This document shows, one piece after another, positions 17,391 to 28,069 of a stretch of DNA of 64,000 nucleotides. How positions within the stretch are numbered: the first letter of the stretch is position 1; each line of letters opens with the position of its first letter. A program made the translations under genes and the position numbers. Source of the DNA: AP-15 sp963788085. Lineage in GTDB: Bacteria > Pseudomonadota > Alphaproteobacteria > ATCC43930 > CGMCC-115725. The notes under the pieces were generated by a model. It searched no databases. It was given only the letters and a program-made list of their open reading frames with translations, and was not told the origin of the DNA. The stretch is taken from contig CAWBFS010000048.1 of NCBI GenBank assembly GCA_963788085.1, positions 24,926 through 88,925 on the forward strand, given 5' to 3'.

Positions 17391-19329
17391 TCAGGCCATT
17401 GTGTGGGCGGTCTGCGGCGCCGGTTCGGTGGGGCGGCCGCCCTTCACCTGCCGCAGAAACAATTCCATCATCGACAAGGTCCACAGAGCGGCGCTGTGGT
17501 CGCGCTCGCCCGACTGGTGCTGGTCGAGCAGGGTGGTGATCGTGGCGGTGTCGAACAAGCCCGACTCCCGCAGCGCTGGTCCCAGCAACGTGTCGCGCAG
17601 GCGCCGGCGCAGCGGGCCACGGAACCACGCGGCGAGCGGGACCGCGAAGCCCTGCTTCGGGCGGTAGAGGATTTCCTTCGAGACATACGGTTCGAGCGCC
17701 GTCTTGAAGATTTGCTTGCCCTCGCGGCCATGCAGCTTGAAATGCGAGGGCAGCCCCGCCGCCCACTCGACCAAGGTGTGGTCGAGCAGCGGAACCCGCG
17801 TTTCGAGCGAACTCGCCATGCTGGCGCGATCGACCTTGGTCAGGATGTCGCCCGGGAGATATGTCTTGAAATCGGCGTATTGCACTTGCGACAGCGGGTC
17901 CTCGCTGCCGCATTGCCGCATATGCGACCGCAGCACCTCGACGCCGTTGTAGCCCTGCAGCTCTCGCGCGAGAGACGGACTGAACAGCCGCCGGCGAAGC
18001 TCGGTCCCGCAGATCGAGACGGACGAGAAATAAGCCTCGATCGTATCGCGCGCCAGCTCCTGCAGGGTCGCCTTGGCGCGCAACGGGCGCGGCGCCCAGT
18101 CCAGTTTCGGGTAGAGTGCGCCGGCAATACCGAAGAACGGATGGCGCAAACCCGCCGGCACCACGCGACGCACCCGCTCCTCGAAACAATGCCAGCGATA
18201 ACGGCGATAGCCGGCGAACACCTCGTCTCCGCCATCCCCCGACAAGGCGACGGTGACGTTCTCGCGCGCCATGGCGCAGACCCGGAAGGTCGGGATCGCC
18301 GAACTGTCGCCGAATGGTTCGTCATAGATCGTCGCCAGCCGGTCGAGCAGGTCGAAGGAATTGGGATCGACCTCTTTGACGTGATGATCGGTCCTATAGC
18401 GCCGGGCGATTTCGGCGGCGAAGGCGGATTCGTCCCAGCCCTTCGCTCCGAACGCGATCGAGAAAGTGCTGACAGGCTCGGTCTTCAGCCCCGCCATCAT
18501 CGCCACGACGCCGCTCGAAATCAACGCCGCCCGAAAGAAAGGCGCCGAGCGGAACATCGGCGATCATCCGCATGCGGACGGATTCACGCAGCCGCGCGAT
18601 CAGCTCCTCCTCGGCCTCTTCGCGGCGGATCGAGCTGCCATCGACAAAGCGCACATCCCAATAGCAGCGCGGCTCCGGCGGCGGCTCACCCCGTCTGACG
18701 AGTAGCGAATGCGCCGGCGCGAGCTTCTTCACACCGCGATAGATCGAGCGAGGACCCGGTATGTAACCGTAAGCAAAAAACTCTTCGATCGCCTGCGGGT
18801 CGAGCCGCCTGTCGATATCTGGGCTCAACTCCAGGGACTTCAATTCTGACGCGAACAGCAGCCGGCCGTCGCCGAGCATACTGTAATAGAGCGGTTTCTC
18901 GCCGAGGCGGTCGCGCGCCAAAAACAGCGCCTGTTGCCTCGCGTCCCACAGTGCAAAGGCGAACATCCCGTTGAAGCGGTCGAGACACGCCTCGCCCCAT
19001 TCCTCCCAGGCATGGACAATGACCTCGGTGTCGGAGCGCGTCCGAAAGGCGTGGCCGAGCGCAGTCAACTCCGCCATGAGCGGCTGAAAATTATAAATCT
19101 CGCCGTTGAAGATGATGCAAACCGTGCCGTCCTCATTGAACTGCGGCTGGTCGCCGGTCACGAGGTCGACGATCGCCAGGCGCCGGTGCCCTAACCCGAT
19201 TCCCGGCGCAAAGTGGAAACCATCGCCGTCCGGTCCACGATGAGCGATGATCTCGGTCATTCGATACAACAGGCAGCGATCGATATCGCCCGGCCCGCGG
19301 AAATCGAAAATTCCGGCTATGCCGCACAT
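17391..19329 (-). CDS. asnB: Glutamine-hydrolysing asparagine synthase-type amidotransferase (EPS/XrtA-associated), frameshifted
   Basis: AsnB-like enzyme with an N-terminal class II glutaminase and a C-terminal ATP-pyrophosphatase synthetase domain, about 645 residues. The nucleophile is Cys2 (MCGIAGIFDF); HRGPDGDGFH and FNGEIYNFQPL follow. The synthetase P-loop reads LGAFLSGGVDSSGVV once the frame is repaired: an extra A in the AAA at 18518-18520 breaks it. ALSGDGGDEVFAGYRRYRWH is also present. The pattern closely matches the amidotransferase family found with exosortase A exopolysaccharide loci, which may amidate sugars rather than make asparagine. Its start overlaps the end of the next upstream asparagine-synthase-like gene by 13 bases. 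Confidence 0.88.
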
Positions 19330-21105
19330 TTACGATAGCCTGGCAAAGCTGAACGATGAAAGTCGATCCGGATACGCCCCTCGAACTGCCTGATCAGATA
19401 TTCGAGAGTAAGAATCCGCGCGGTTTGTGCCGGATCGGTGACCCGGTCGAGCTGGAACAACTCGGTCATTACTTGGACACCGCCTGGCAACACGGCGTCG
19501 CGATATTCCTGTCGCAGATAGTCCGGCCATTCCGCGGGGCGCCGCACCCGGTTTTTGACGCGGTAAGCAAAGCGCCGCAGCCAAGGGGGACGCAAATAGG
19601 TGGCATAGTCGGTCAGTCGGCGCGCCAGCGGCGGCGGTCCGCTGAAATCGTGGCCATAACCCGACTGATACGAGGCAAGCCGCGGGTCGGCCCGGCGGAT
19701 CAGCTCTGCTTCATACGCGCCGTGATTTTTCCAGGCGATCGGAATGACGCTGGCATGTTCGGTCACCGCCGGCTCGAGAAACGGCAGCGCTACATAACCG
19801 TAAGAATTGTTGATGTTGTTGATCCGCCCGTCCCAGGCCCGGCAACGGAAATAATGATAAAGCCACTCGACCAGGGCGCGCGGCAGGGAAGGCTGGGGAC
19901 AGCCGATCAGTGTTTCGATCTTACCTTCGAGCTGACGGAAATAGTCTTCCTGGTCAAAGGCGGCGGTACAGGTCTCCGGATCGAACTGACTGTAAAAGGA
20001 CCAGAGGATCTCACGCGGGGCGTATGTGCGGTCGAGCAAATAAAAGAAGTTGCGCCAGATCTCGCCCCCGCCGCCATTGAGCGCCACGGCATTGCCGTTC
20101 ACTCGGCTGGCGCGCTGCGTGCGTTCGGCTCCGTTCGTAAAAATGCCGCTCCAGGTATATCCGTCGGACGCGAGAAAATTGTCGTAAGCGACGGCCCGGA
20201 ACTCATCCGGGGTGAAGGCCAGCTGCTTGTCCTTGTCGACGATTTCGAGAGCAAAACCTTCTCCCTCGGCGATGGCGCGCGCCAGCTCGACATCCTTGTC
20301 GCCCGGCGGACCATACACGTAGACCCGCGGGCTGATGCCGTGACGCCGCAGCCATGCCAAGATGAGTCTGCAAATCGTAGCCGCCCGAAAGAGCGCAGGT
20401 CACGCGTTCGCCGAAACTAGCCGCGACCGCCGCGAAATACCGGTCGAGCAGCCGCATGCTTTGCTCGATCGTCGCCTCGAACGGCTCGGCGGAGACTGTC
20501 GCCGGCGTAACGAGCCGGCGGGGCAGGATTTCCAGGCGATCTTTGCCCACCGCGATCGCCGCGTTTACCGGTGCGAGCAACACCTCGTCAAACACGGTGG
20601 CATCGCCGGACACCACGCCGTCGAAGACATACTCGCAAGCGGCTTGAGTGCCCAATGTCACCCGGTCGAGGACCGAAGCTATTGCCAGGAACGAGGACGA
20701 CGCGACGCGTCGTGCCGCGTCGTGAAAAACGAGAAAGCCGCCGAAGCCGTCCGGGAGGATTTCGGTCTCGCCGTCCTTGTGCAAGATCACTGCGTAATGG
20801 CCGAGCGCCTTGTCGCGCGGTGTGGATCGTCCATGGCAGTCGCGATAAAAGGCGGCCGCGGCCGCCTCGCCGATCATATCGTCGTAGATCAGCGTGCCGC
20901 ACGTGCAGACAAAATCACCATTGGGAAATTGCCGGAGCGTCGGCTCGCTGGCTTGCCGTTTGGGATAAATCGCCAGCAGAAAATTTTCGCCCTGCAGCAG
21001 ACGAGGAGCGGGCATCCCCATGCGGGCAAGTGCCGCGAGCGCGGCGGCCTGTTCCAGCGAGCGGTCCTCGCCAGGAGCTGTATGTAGCAGAACAAAGCCG
21101 CCCAT
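19317..21105 (-). CDS. Asparagine synthase-like protein of a polysaccharide locus, frameshifted
   Basis: About 595 residues with the architecture of an asparagine synthase but no N-terminal Cys nucleophile: it starts MGGFVLLHTAPGED, so the glutaminase half is probably inactive. The synthetase half has ALSGGYD followed, after a one-base shift, by LILAWLRRHG; the shift is in the AAA at 20372-20374, and removing one A gives SGGYDCRLILAWL. Later features are FTNGAERTQRASRVNG and ALNGGGGEIWRNFFYLLDR. Proteins of this type occur in exopolysaccharide and lasso-peptide loci. It lies between the GT4 gene (18-bp gap) and asnB (overlap). Confidence 0.75.
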
Positions 21106-21123
21106 TCGCCGGCGTGTTCCCCC

Positions 21124-22407
21124 TCAGGGTGCTCGGCCGAGGGAGAAAATTCGCGAATAAGCAGAAAACATTCGTTCCTGCGAGAATTCTGTAACCACTC
21201 GCCGACGATTGGCGCATCCGAGGGCTCGGCGCCTTTCGGGATCACATAGCAGGCGGGTGAGCGCCCCGGCAAAGGCCATGGCATCATCGCGGTCAACGAT
21301 GAACTCTCGGTTATCCTCGCACACGATCTTCTTCACATCTCCGACATTGACCGCTGCAATGGCGCGGCTCGCCGCCATTGCCTCCAGCAATGCATTCGGC
21401 ATCTGCTCTGTATCGGACGACAGGGCAAAGATGTCAAACGTGCCAAGAACCGCCTCGGGGACAACCTGCCCGGTGAAGATGACGCGGTCGGCAATGCCGA
21501 GCTCCACCGCCAGCCGTTCGAGCGAGGCCCGCTGGCCCCCGTCGCCCGCAATGATCAGACGTAAGGGATGCGGGAGTTTGAGCATGGTAAAAACGCGGAG
21601 CAGACGCCCGATATTCTTTTCCAAACGCAACGGAGCGACTGTGCCGATGACGATTTCGCCTGGCCGGCGGGTGAAGCCGGGCACGCCGTCAGAAACCGGG
21701 GCGGCGAAACGCGCGGTATCGACACCGTTTGGAACATAGACGACGCGCGAAACAGGCAGTCGCCAAACGCGGTGTGCCAAATCCTCGAGTTGGCGCGAGG
21801 GAACGACGACGAGTTCGCAGCGGGCGAGTGCCCATCGCCGAAACAGCACCCGGCGCGGAATCTGCAAATCCGCCTCGCCTAGGCTGAATCCGGCTTCCAG
21901 ATGCAGATGCCTGGAAACCGGCGAGAACCGGCTGGCTGCCGCCCATTCGATCGCCCCCCAATTATAGGTAAGCAGGAGATCCGGTCGCAGGCGGCGGAGC
22001 GCAAGAGCGCTACCCACCAGGTTGTGCAGTATACCCCGCTTGACACCTCGGACCGGCAAGACCGCGACGTCGAGATCGCCGGCAACTCCCTCCGCGGCGT
22101 CGAAATTGTTATCCAAGGCGATGACCGTGTGGCGGAATTGCTTGCCAAGATGATTGATTATGCGAACCATGCGCAGTGGTACGCCGCCGATCCCAAAACT
22201 CGGGAATACGTGCAAGACGTGCTCGCAACGTAGGGAGGAACCGGCGGTGCTGACCGCTTTGGTAAGTATCTTTATGGTGGAAATTCGGGTTTGGCCGCGG
22301 TGCGATTCGGGCAACGTCTGATAAATTCGCTGCTGAGGGGGAATGTTTAACTCCTTTACGCATGATGCAGCAAGTTTGCGACGTGAGTAGGGCTCGGCAT
22401 GTGGCAT
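21124..22407 (-). CDS. Glycosyltransferase family 4
   Basis: GT-B glycosyltransferase of 427 residues, likely adding a sugar to a lipid-linked polysaccharide at the inner membrane. The acceptor-domain motif is HVLHVFPSFGIGGVPLRMVR and the sugar-nucleotide domain shows VVYVPNGVDTARF, IGTVAPLRLEKNIGRLLRVF, LIIAGDGGQR and the EX7E-type region SDTEQMPNALLEAMA. The start is uncertain: the ATG at 22407 gives about 65 extra residues before the domain, so the true start may lie further in. It is the first gene of a three-gene minus-strand operon with the two asparagine synthase-type genes. Confidence 0.88.
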   Translation of the reverse strand: MPHAEPYSRRKLAASCVKELNIPPQQRIYQTLPESHRGQTRISTIKILTKAVSTAGSSLRCEHVLHVFPSFGIGGVPLRMVRIINHLGKQFRHTVIALDNNFDAAEGVAGDLDVAVLPVRGVKRGILHNLVGSALALRRLRPDLLLTYNWGAIEWAAASRFSPVSRHLHLEAGFSLGEADLQIPRRVLFRRWALARCELVVVPSRQLEDLAHRVWRLPVSRVVYVPNGVDTARFAAPVSDGVPGFTRRPGEIVIGTVAPLRLEKNIGRLLRVFTMLKLPHPLRLIIAGDGGQRASLERLAVELGIADRVIFTGQVVPEAVLGTFDIFALSSDTEQMPNALLEAMAASRAIAAVNVGDVKKIVCEDNREFIVDRDDAMAFAGALTRLLCDPERRRALGCANRRRVVTEFSQERMFSAYSRIFSLGRAP

Positions 22408-22548
22408 AGTTGAGGCTGCAGTGTTATCGCTCGGTTACCATCGTGGGTTTTTTCGTAACCCCCGGCGCTTCCGCCGATGTTGCGCCGCCCGGACCCGGAA
22501 CTGCCGCAGTCGGAGCAGCCGCAAGCTGCTGAACCATACTGTTGAGGC

Positions 22549-23605
22549 ATGCTCGACCCTAATACCTGGAGGACGATCCACTGGCCGGCCGAGCAGACGC
22601 CGATGCTGGTCGTCGTGGTCGATACCGAAGCCGAGTTCGACTGGGAGGCGGCCCGGCCGCGCCGGGCAAGGGGCGTTACCTCGGTCAAATACCAGGATCG
22701 TGCGCAACGGATCTTCGAGAGATATGACGTGCGGCCGACCTTCGTCCTCGATTTTCCGGTCAGCAGCACGCCCGAAGCCTTCGAGTTCATTCGCGACCTG
22801 CATCGCTCCGGCGCCTGCGAGATCGGCGCCCACCTGCAGCCTTGGGACAATCCGCCGCTGGTCGAGCAGATTACTGATGAGAACTCCTATCCCGGCAACC
22901 TGCCATTCGAGCTCGAACGGGAAAAGCTCATCCACCTGACGCACAGCATCCAAACCAATATCGGAGTGCGCCCGCGCATTTACAAAGCGGGCCGATACGG
23001 CGTCGGGCAAGCGACTGCGGGTATCCTCGCCGAGCTCGGCTACGAAATCGACGTAAGCGTTGTTCCCGGCACCAATCTCAGCCTGCAAATTCGGTCCCGA
23101 CTTCACGCATTGCCGCGCCAGCCCCTACTGGTTCGGCAAGAACCCGGAGCTGCTCGAAATCCCGCTTTCAATCGGCTACACCGGGCTGCTCGCCGGCACC
23201 GGAAATTTCGCCTATACCTTGACGATGAACGAGCGCTTGAAGGCGCTACACGTGCCGGGCATCCTGGCGCGGCTCGGCCTAGTCGAGCGCATCACTTTGA
23301 CACCGGAAGGAATTTCTTTCGAGGAGCAGCGTCGGCTCACCCGCGCCTTGCTGCGCAAAGGTCATCGCGTGTTTAGCTTCGCCTATCACAGTCCCTCACT
23401 GGCGCCGGGTAACACGCCTTATGTGCGCACCGAGGCCGATCTTCGCGGTTTCCTGAACCGGATCGAGCAGTATCTAGATTTTTTCTTCGAGGAGGTCGGC
23501 GGTCGGGCGGCCACGCCGATCGAAGTCAAGGCACTCGCTGAACAATTAAGCGAGCCAACAGTCGTCAGCCCAGAACGCGTTCGCAGAGCCGGTAGGGCGA
23601 GATAG
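22549..23605 (+). CDS. Polysaccharide deacetylase-like (WalW-type) protein, frameshifted
   Basis: About 351 residues of the NodB-like carbohydrate esterase 4 fold found in exopolysaccharide loci. The N-terminal metal-site region is MLVVVVDTEAEFDW (Asp-Thr-Glu), then YDVRPTFVLDFPV, CEIGAHLQPWDNPP with a His ligand, and RIYKAGRYGVG. The frame shifts by +1 at the AAA near 23091, after which PYWFGKNPELLEIPLSI and FSFAYHSPSLAPGNTPYV follow, to a stop at 23605. Start at the ATG at 22549, divergent from the GT4 gene. It may deacetylate an amino-sugar polymer. Confidence 0.78.
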
Positions 23606-23679
23606 CAGCGCTGCAGAAGCAATATTCACCAAACACGAATTTCAGCCGGCGGGAGTCGCCCGTCAATTCCTGAGGGGCT

Positions 23680-24714
23680 TCACCAGAGGCGGCCCGCCGC
23701 CTGTTCGCAATAGCGTCGAATAGTCCGTCCCAGCGGGGAGCGGAGGCAGCCGGGTGCAACATCGCCGACAATGATCGTTAAATCGAGCTCTCTGAAAGTC
23801 GCAGACACGTATTTATCCCTGTTCGTTCCCAGAAATCGGCAAAGCCGGACAAGCCGATGATCGTGCAGGCGCATGACCTTTTGCGGTTGCTCGGGCGATC
23901 GGCGGCTAACCAGCTCGAAACTGTGTAGCAAAAGAGTTACTACGCGCCACCCGCGGCTCCAGGCGTCGTTGAGGATGTGCTCGAACTCGCCGCTCGAGCA
24001 GGCGCAGAGCTGTGCCGGTCTGATGCGGTTCAACCCATCGCGGAACCATGTAATCGGTACTTCGACAATGCCTTCGAGAAAAACCGGGTGAGAAAGCTCA
24101 GGGTCGGAAGGTAGCCGGCAGACGCCGCTGAGGTGCGGCGCGAAATAACTGGAGTCGATCGCGATGCCGCTGCGCCGGGCGGCGCGCAGAGTGGCCGCGC
24201 TCGCCCCCGCATTGCCGGCGCGCAGCGCGGCAATCGGGTCGGCCCCTGCGCGCGATAGGTTTTCCAGTCCACGATCGATCAGTCGAACCTGATCGCCCTC
24301 CGAGAAATCGGACATATTCCGGCCGTAGCGGTCGCCGAGCAGTGGGCGCTGATAATAGGACAGCCATTCGGTGTGAATATGAAGCCCGACCTCATGCCCG
24401 CGGTCTTGGACGAGGCCCACCACCTCCGAGAGCAAATCGAGCCCGAGTACCCCTGCGCTCAGGGCTTCGAGAAATACCACGGCCCTGAGGCCGTGCCGCT
24501 CGATGACATCGAGCTGGTAGCGCAACCCGCGCTCGCCGAGCTCGGTGATGCCGTAAAGATCGCGGTCCGCTGCAAAACGTCCGCAATCCCGCTGCCAGTC
24601 GGAAGTGTGCGGGGCAATTTCGGCATCGATGCTTATGATGACCGATGTCCGCTCCGCGGTCGCCGGCAACCGCGAGTGTCCGCTCGGCAAAGCCAGACCG
24701 CAGACCTGCACCAT
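23680..24714 (-). CDS. Polysaccharide deacetylase family protein
   Basis: A 344-residue protein resembling the preceding gene in fold but not close in sequence. The metal-site-like start is SVIISIDAEIAPH (Asp-Ala-Glu), followed by VIERHGLRAVVFLEAL and GHEVGLHIHTEWLSYYQRP with the His-x-His pair. IAALRAGNAGAS corresponds to the RAG motif. VVTLLLHSFELVSRRSPEQP is similar to the C-terminal catalytic His region. It is intact. Convergent with the preceding deacetylase, 74 bases apart. Start at the ATG at 24714; an internal start is possible because the first 20 residues are not part of the domain. Confidence 0.75.
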   Translation of the reverse strand: MVQVCGLALPSGHSRLPATAERTSVIISIDAEIAPHTSDWQRDCGRFAADRDLYGITELGERGLRYQLDVIERHGLRAVVFLEALSAGVLGLDLLSEVVGLVQDRGHEVGLHIHTEWLSYYQRPLLGDRYGRNMSDFSEGDQVRLIDRGLENLSRAGADPIAALRAGNAGASAATLRAARRSGIAIDSSYFAPHLSGVCRLPSDPELSHPVFLEGIVEVPITWFRDGLNRIRPAQLCACSSGEFEHILNDAWSRGWRVVTLLLHSFELVSRRSPEQPQKVMRLHDHRLVRLCRFLGTNRDKYVSATFRELDLTIIVGDVAPGCLRSPLGRTIRRYCEQAAGRLW

Positions 24715-25078
24715 CCAGAGACTCGGCGAGCGTGGTCCGTATCACCAATCCTGACCTCGCTCAAAGGGAGAGAACATCGGCTTGCCTGGTATAAACTGTG
24801 CTACATTACATAACAGAAATTCCAATTACAGCGGTTTCTCGGCACATCGACCGCGCTGGCCGGAAAACCGCGGACGGGATCCGCGGTAACAGCCGGCCAT
24901 GGCCAGTTTGGGCGCAAAAGCCTTCAGATCCAGTTCTCTCTCCGCCTTCGTTCGGGATTGGATGATCTCGAAGGTTTGGTCCGATTTATCTCGGCGAGCG
25001 TACAAACGAGAACTTTAACGGAGCGATCCGATGTTTTAACAACCGGATTAGGAAGCCATCGCTGGCTCGGGTGGTGCG
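24715..25078. other. Intergenic region between divergent genes
   Basis: No gene seen in 364 bases. AT-rich sequence at 24795-24835 (CTACATTACATAACAGAAAT) may hold promoters. A perfect hairpin, CCGCGGACGGGATCCGCGG, lies at 24868-24886 without a T-run. Confidence 0.4.
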
Positions 25079-25828
25079 ATGAGCAGATGGATTTCTCAGC
25101 TCGGATACGCATGGCGTCGACACGGGCCGAGCGGCTTCCTCAAGCTGGCCATCGATAATGTCCTTTATCATGTGAGTCGCCGCGCGGCTCGCGTGGGCAG
25201 GCGGCCACAGCTCGACCCATTCGACGAAAAGTACGGCACGGACACGGGCGGTATTCGCGAAATCCGTACCCTCTACGCCGCGAGATTACCCAGTGCCTGC
25301 TATGCGGTGCGCTACGGACCGAGCGGCGAGGAAGGCGTGCGTGCATCGCTAGAAAGGCTCAATATGGACCCCAGCGATTTCACCTTCATCGATTTCGGGT
25401 CAGGCAAGGGCAGGATGCTGCTGATCGCAGGGGGCCTTCCATTCAGGGCAGTCATCGGGATCGAGTTTTCACGAGAGCTTCACGAAACAGCTGTTCAGAA
25501 CATCTCAAGATTTCCGCCACATCTGATTAACGCCGGCTCAGTTGCCAGCCGCTGCGAAGACGCGGTTTCGTTCCCGCTGCCTTCGTCAAATCTCGTGTGC
25601 TATTTCCATAATCCGTTCGGACCACCGGTCCTGTCGAAGGTCGTCGCACGATTGGAGGCGCATCGCGACAGCGGCTACCGCATCTTGGTTATCTACCTCG
25701 ATCCGAGGCATCGAGAAATCTTCGAGCGGACAGGCAAATTCGCGATTTTCGACGAAACGCCAAGCACACTCGTTCTGACTACTACACCAACCGTAGCGCC
25801 CTGGCCGCGCGAACCCGCTCGGGGGTGA
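25079..25828 (+). CDS. Class I SAM-dependent methyltransferase
   Basis: A 249-residue methyltransferase. Motif I is FTFIDFGSGKGRMLLIAG and the acidic residue at the end of strand 2 is in AVIGIEFSRELHETAV. The post-motif segment LVCYFHNPFGPPVLSKVVAR resembles the NPFG motif of a methyltransferase group found in polysaccharide clusters. KYGTDTGGIREI near residue 55 is also typical. Substrate unknown; a sugar or lipid is likely given the context. Start at the ATG at 25079. Confidence 0.82.
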   Translation: MSRWISQLGYAWRRHGPSGFLKLAIDNVLYHVSRRAARVGRRPQLDPFDEKYGTDTGGIREIRTLYAARLPSACYAVRYGPSGEEGVRASLERLNMDPSDFTFIDFGSGKGRMLLIAGGLPFRAVIGIEFSRELHETAVQNISRFPPHLINAGSVASRCEDAVSFPLPSSNLVCYFHNPFGPPVLSKVVARLEAHRDSGYRILVIYLDPRHREIFERTGKFAIFDETPSTLVLTTTPTVAPWPREPARG

Positions 25829-25850
25829 AGTATAGATCAGCGGGCTGAAA

Positions 25851-26334
25851 CTAGCTTCGCGGCCGCTCGGTGCCGGCCGCCTTCAGTTCTTGCAGGGGGC
25901 GGGTCGCCATGCGGCTCGCCAACTCGGCTATTCTGACGCTCTGATCGAGAAATGCCTGCATGTTCTCGCGCAGCAGCTTGGCTTGCACCTCCAATATCTC
26001 GGTGAAAGTTCGGGCCCGCAGCAGCGCCTGGCTCGCTTCGGAGGTATGCCGCATCACCTCCTCGGCGTAGCGCGCCCATGCCGCCGTGATCTCTTGCGTG
26101 CAGCTCGGCAACTGCTGAGCCCGACCGCTGGGCGGCGCTCGCGGCGGCTGTCGAAGCATCGGCCGCTTGCCGCACCCCTTGCTGGCCGAGTTCGCCAAGG
26201 CGTTCGGCTTGCCGTTGGGCGGCCTGTGCTGGGGCGGCTTGGCTGCCGGCTCCCCGATTTCGGTCGTCCGCTGTGGCCTGTGATCCCGCTTGTTTCGACT
26301 CTGCCATGCCAACCTCCGTGGCGGTTTGTGCCAC
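25851..26334 (-). CDS. Phasin family protein, frameshifted
   Basis: Phasins coat polyhydroxyalkanoate granules. The N-terminal part (MAQTATEVGMAESKQAGSQA, then Ala- and Gln-rich repeats) reads in one frame up to about 26110. The C-terminal helical phasin domain reads in the next frame: EITAAWARYAEEVMRHTSEA, LRARTFTEILEVQAKLLREN, MQAFLDQSVRIAELASRMAT. Joined, it is about 160 residues. Low-complexity Ala and Gln at the N-terminus makes the exact shift hard to place. The PHA synthase is not in this window. Confidence 0.75.
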
Positions 26335-26484
26335 TAACGCCGGTAGCAGCCACGGCGCTCCGCTCGGTTAAGTTTTTCTTGTGAAAGAGCAGGCAGCATT
26401 TGCGGCTTCGCAAAAACGGTGGATGTCGGCAAGCGCTTCTGCCAAGGTCGACTACGTCCGTCCCGTGGGCCACGAGGAACTCGC

Positions 26485-27900
26485 ATGATTTACCCCGTCA
26501 TTCTGTCCGGCGGCTCGGGTACACGGCTCTGGCCGATGTCGCGCACGCTCTACCCGAAGCAGCTGCTGAGCCTCCTCGGCCACGACAGCCTCTTGCAGCA
26601 GACGGTTCGCCGGGTTGCTGACCGGCAGGGTTTCGCCGCGCCCTTGCTGGTCGCCAATGAAGAGCATCGGTTCATCATCGCCGAGCAACTGCGCGAGATC
26701 GCGGTCGTGCCGCGCGCGCTCCTGCTCGAGCCGGTCGGCCGCAACACGGCCCCCGCCGCCTGCATCGCTGCCTTGGCATTGACCGAAACGGAACCCGACC
26801 CGCTGATGCTGGTCATGCCCTCCGATCACACGATCGGCGATCTCGCCGCGTTTGCCGGCGCCATCGAGCGCGCGGCCGCCGCGGCGGACGCCGGTGCGCT
26901 GGTCAGCTTTGGCATAGCGCCGCAGCGCGCCGAGACCGGCTATGGCTATATCCGGCGCGGCGGCGAACTGGACGGGGCCGAAGGCGTCTTTGCGGTCGCC
27001 GAATTTGTCGAGAAGCCCGGCCCGGAACAGGCGGAGGCCTATCTCGCCTCCGGCGAGCATTCGTGGAACAGCGGGATCTTCTTATTTCCCGCAAGGGTCT
27101 ATCTCGACGAGCTGGAGCGGCTGCGGCCCGATATGGTCGCCGCCTGCCGCGACGCATTGGCGACCGCGCAGCGCGACAGCGACTTTGTCCGCCTCGGCCG
27201 AGAGGCCTTTGCCGCCTGCGACAGCAACTCGATCGACTACGCGGTCATGGAGCACACGCGGCGCGCCGCCGTCGTCCCGGTCAGCATGGGGTGGAGCGAT
27301 GTCGGCTCCTGGGATGCGCTTTGGGAGATGGGCGCCAAGGACCAGCACGGCAATTCGATCGAGGGCAATGTCGTCGCCGAAGAGGCCCGCAATTGCTACT
27401 TGCGGTCCGAGGCCGGGCTCCTGGCGGCGATCGGCATCGAGGATCTGGTCGTGGTCGCAACCGCCGACGCGGTCATGGTAGCGCCGCGCAACCGCACGCA
27501 GGACGTCAAGAAGCTCGTCGCGCGGCTGATCAAAGACCGCCGCGACGAAGCCGATGCGCTGCCGACCGTGCACCGCCCGTGGGGTACCTTCACTTCGCTG
27601 CACAATGGCCATCGCGTGCAGGTCAAGCACATCATGGTCAAGCCGGGCGGCAAGCTGTCGCTGCAGATGCACCATCATCGCGCCGAGCATTGGGTCGTCG
27701 TCCAGGGCACCGCCAAGATCCGCCGCGGCGACCAGGAGATGATGCTGTCCGAGGACCAATCGACCTATATCCCGATCGGCACCGCGCATCGGCTCGAAAA
27801 CCCGGGCAAGATCCCGCTGCATCTGATCGAGGTGCAGTCCGGGAGCTATCTCGGCGAGGACGACATCATCCGGTTAGAGGACAGCTACGGCAGAAGCTAG
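26485..27900 (+). CDS. manC: Mannose-1-phosphate guanylyltransferase/mannose-6-phosphate isomerase
   Basis: Bifunctional AlgA/ManC-type enzyme of 471 residues making GDP-mannose, a sugar donor for surface polysaccharides. The N-terminal nucleotidyltransferase has LSGGSGTRLWPMSRTLYPKQ, MPSDHTIGD and FVEKPG; GWSDVGSWDALWEMG is the sugar-binding loop. The C-terminal cupin isomerase domain has VHRPWGTFTSLHNGHRVQVK, LQMHHHRAEHWVVVQGTAKI and the final PIGTAHRLENPGKIPLHLIE with the metal-binding His. The ATG at 26485 has AGGA upstream. Intact, and consistent with the polysaccharide locus to its left. Confidence 0.96.
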   Translation: MIYPVILSGGSGTRLWPMSRTLYPKQLLSLLGHDSLLQQTVRRVADRQGFAAPLLVANEEHRFIIAEQLREIAVVPRALLLEPVGRNTAPAACIAALALTETEPDPLMLVMPSDHTIGDLAAFAGAIERAAAAADAGALVSFGIAPQRAETGYGYIRRGGELDGAEGVFAVAEFVEKPGPEQAEAYLASGEHSWNSGIFLFPARVYLDELERLRPDMVAACRDALATAQRDSDFVRLGREAFAACDSNSIDYAVMEHTRRAAVVPVSMGWSDVGSWDALWEMGAKDQHGNSIEGNVVAEEARNCYLRSEAGLLAAIGIEDLVVVATADAVMVAPRNRTQDVKKLVARLIKDRRDEADALPTVHRPWGTFTSLHNGHRVQVKHIMVKPGGKLSLQMHHHRAEHWVVVQGTAKIRRGDQEMMLSEDQSTYIPIGTAHRLENPGKIPLHLIEVQSGSYLGEDDIIRLEDSYGRS

Positions 27901-28069
27901 CCCGGGGCCCGGGGCCTTGGCCGTTGCCTGGTCGGCAACAATATAGGTGATCGTATTGGTCGTCTTGTCCAAGAGAGCGGTTACCGCTGGTTCCATAGCA
28001 GCTGGAGCCTTCGCCTTCGCTGCCCGCCGCACTAGAACAAACGAGTATCCTTCCTATTCTAATACCCGT

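Noticed and set aside
17262..18698. Long plus-strand open frame of 478 codons
   Set aside because: It is antisense to asnB, has no family motifs and only reflects the high GC content.
19356..20420. Plus-strand open frame of 354 codons
   Set aside because: Antisense to the asparagine synthase-like gene, with no motifs of its own.
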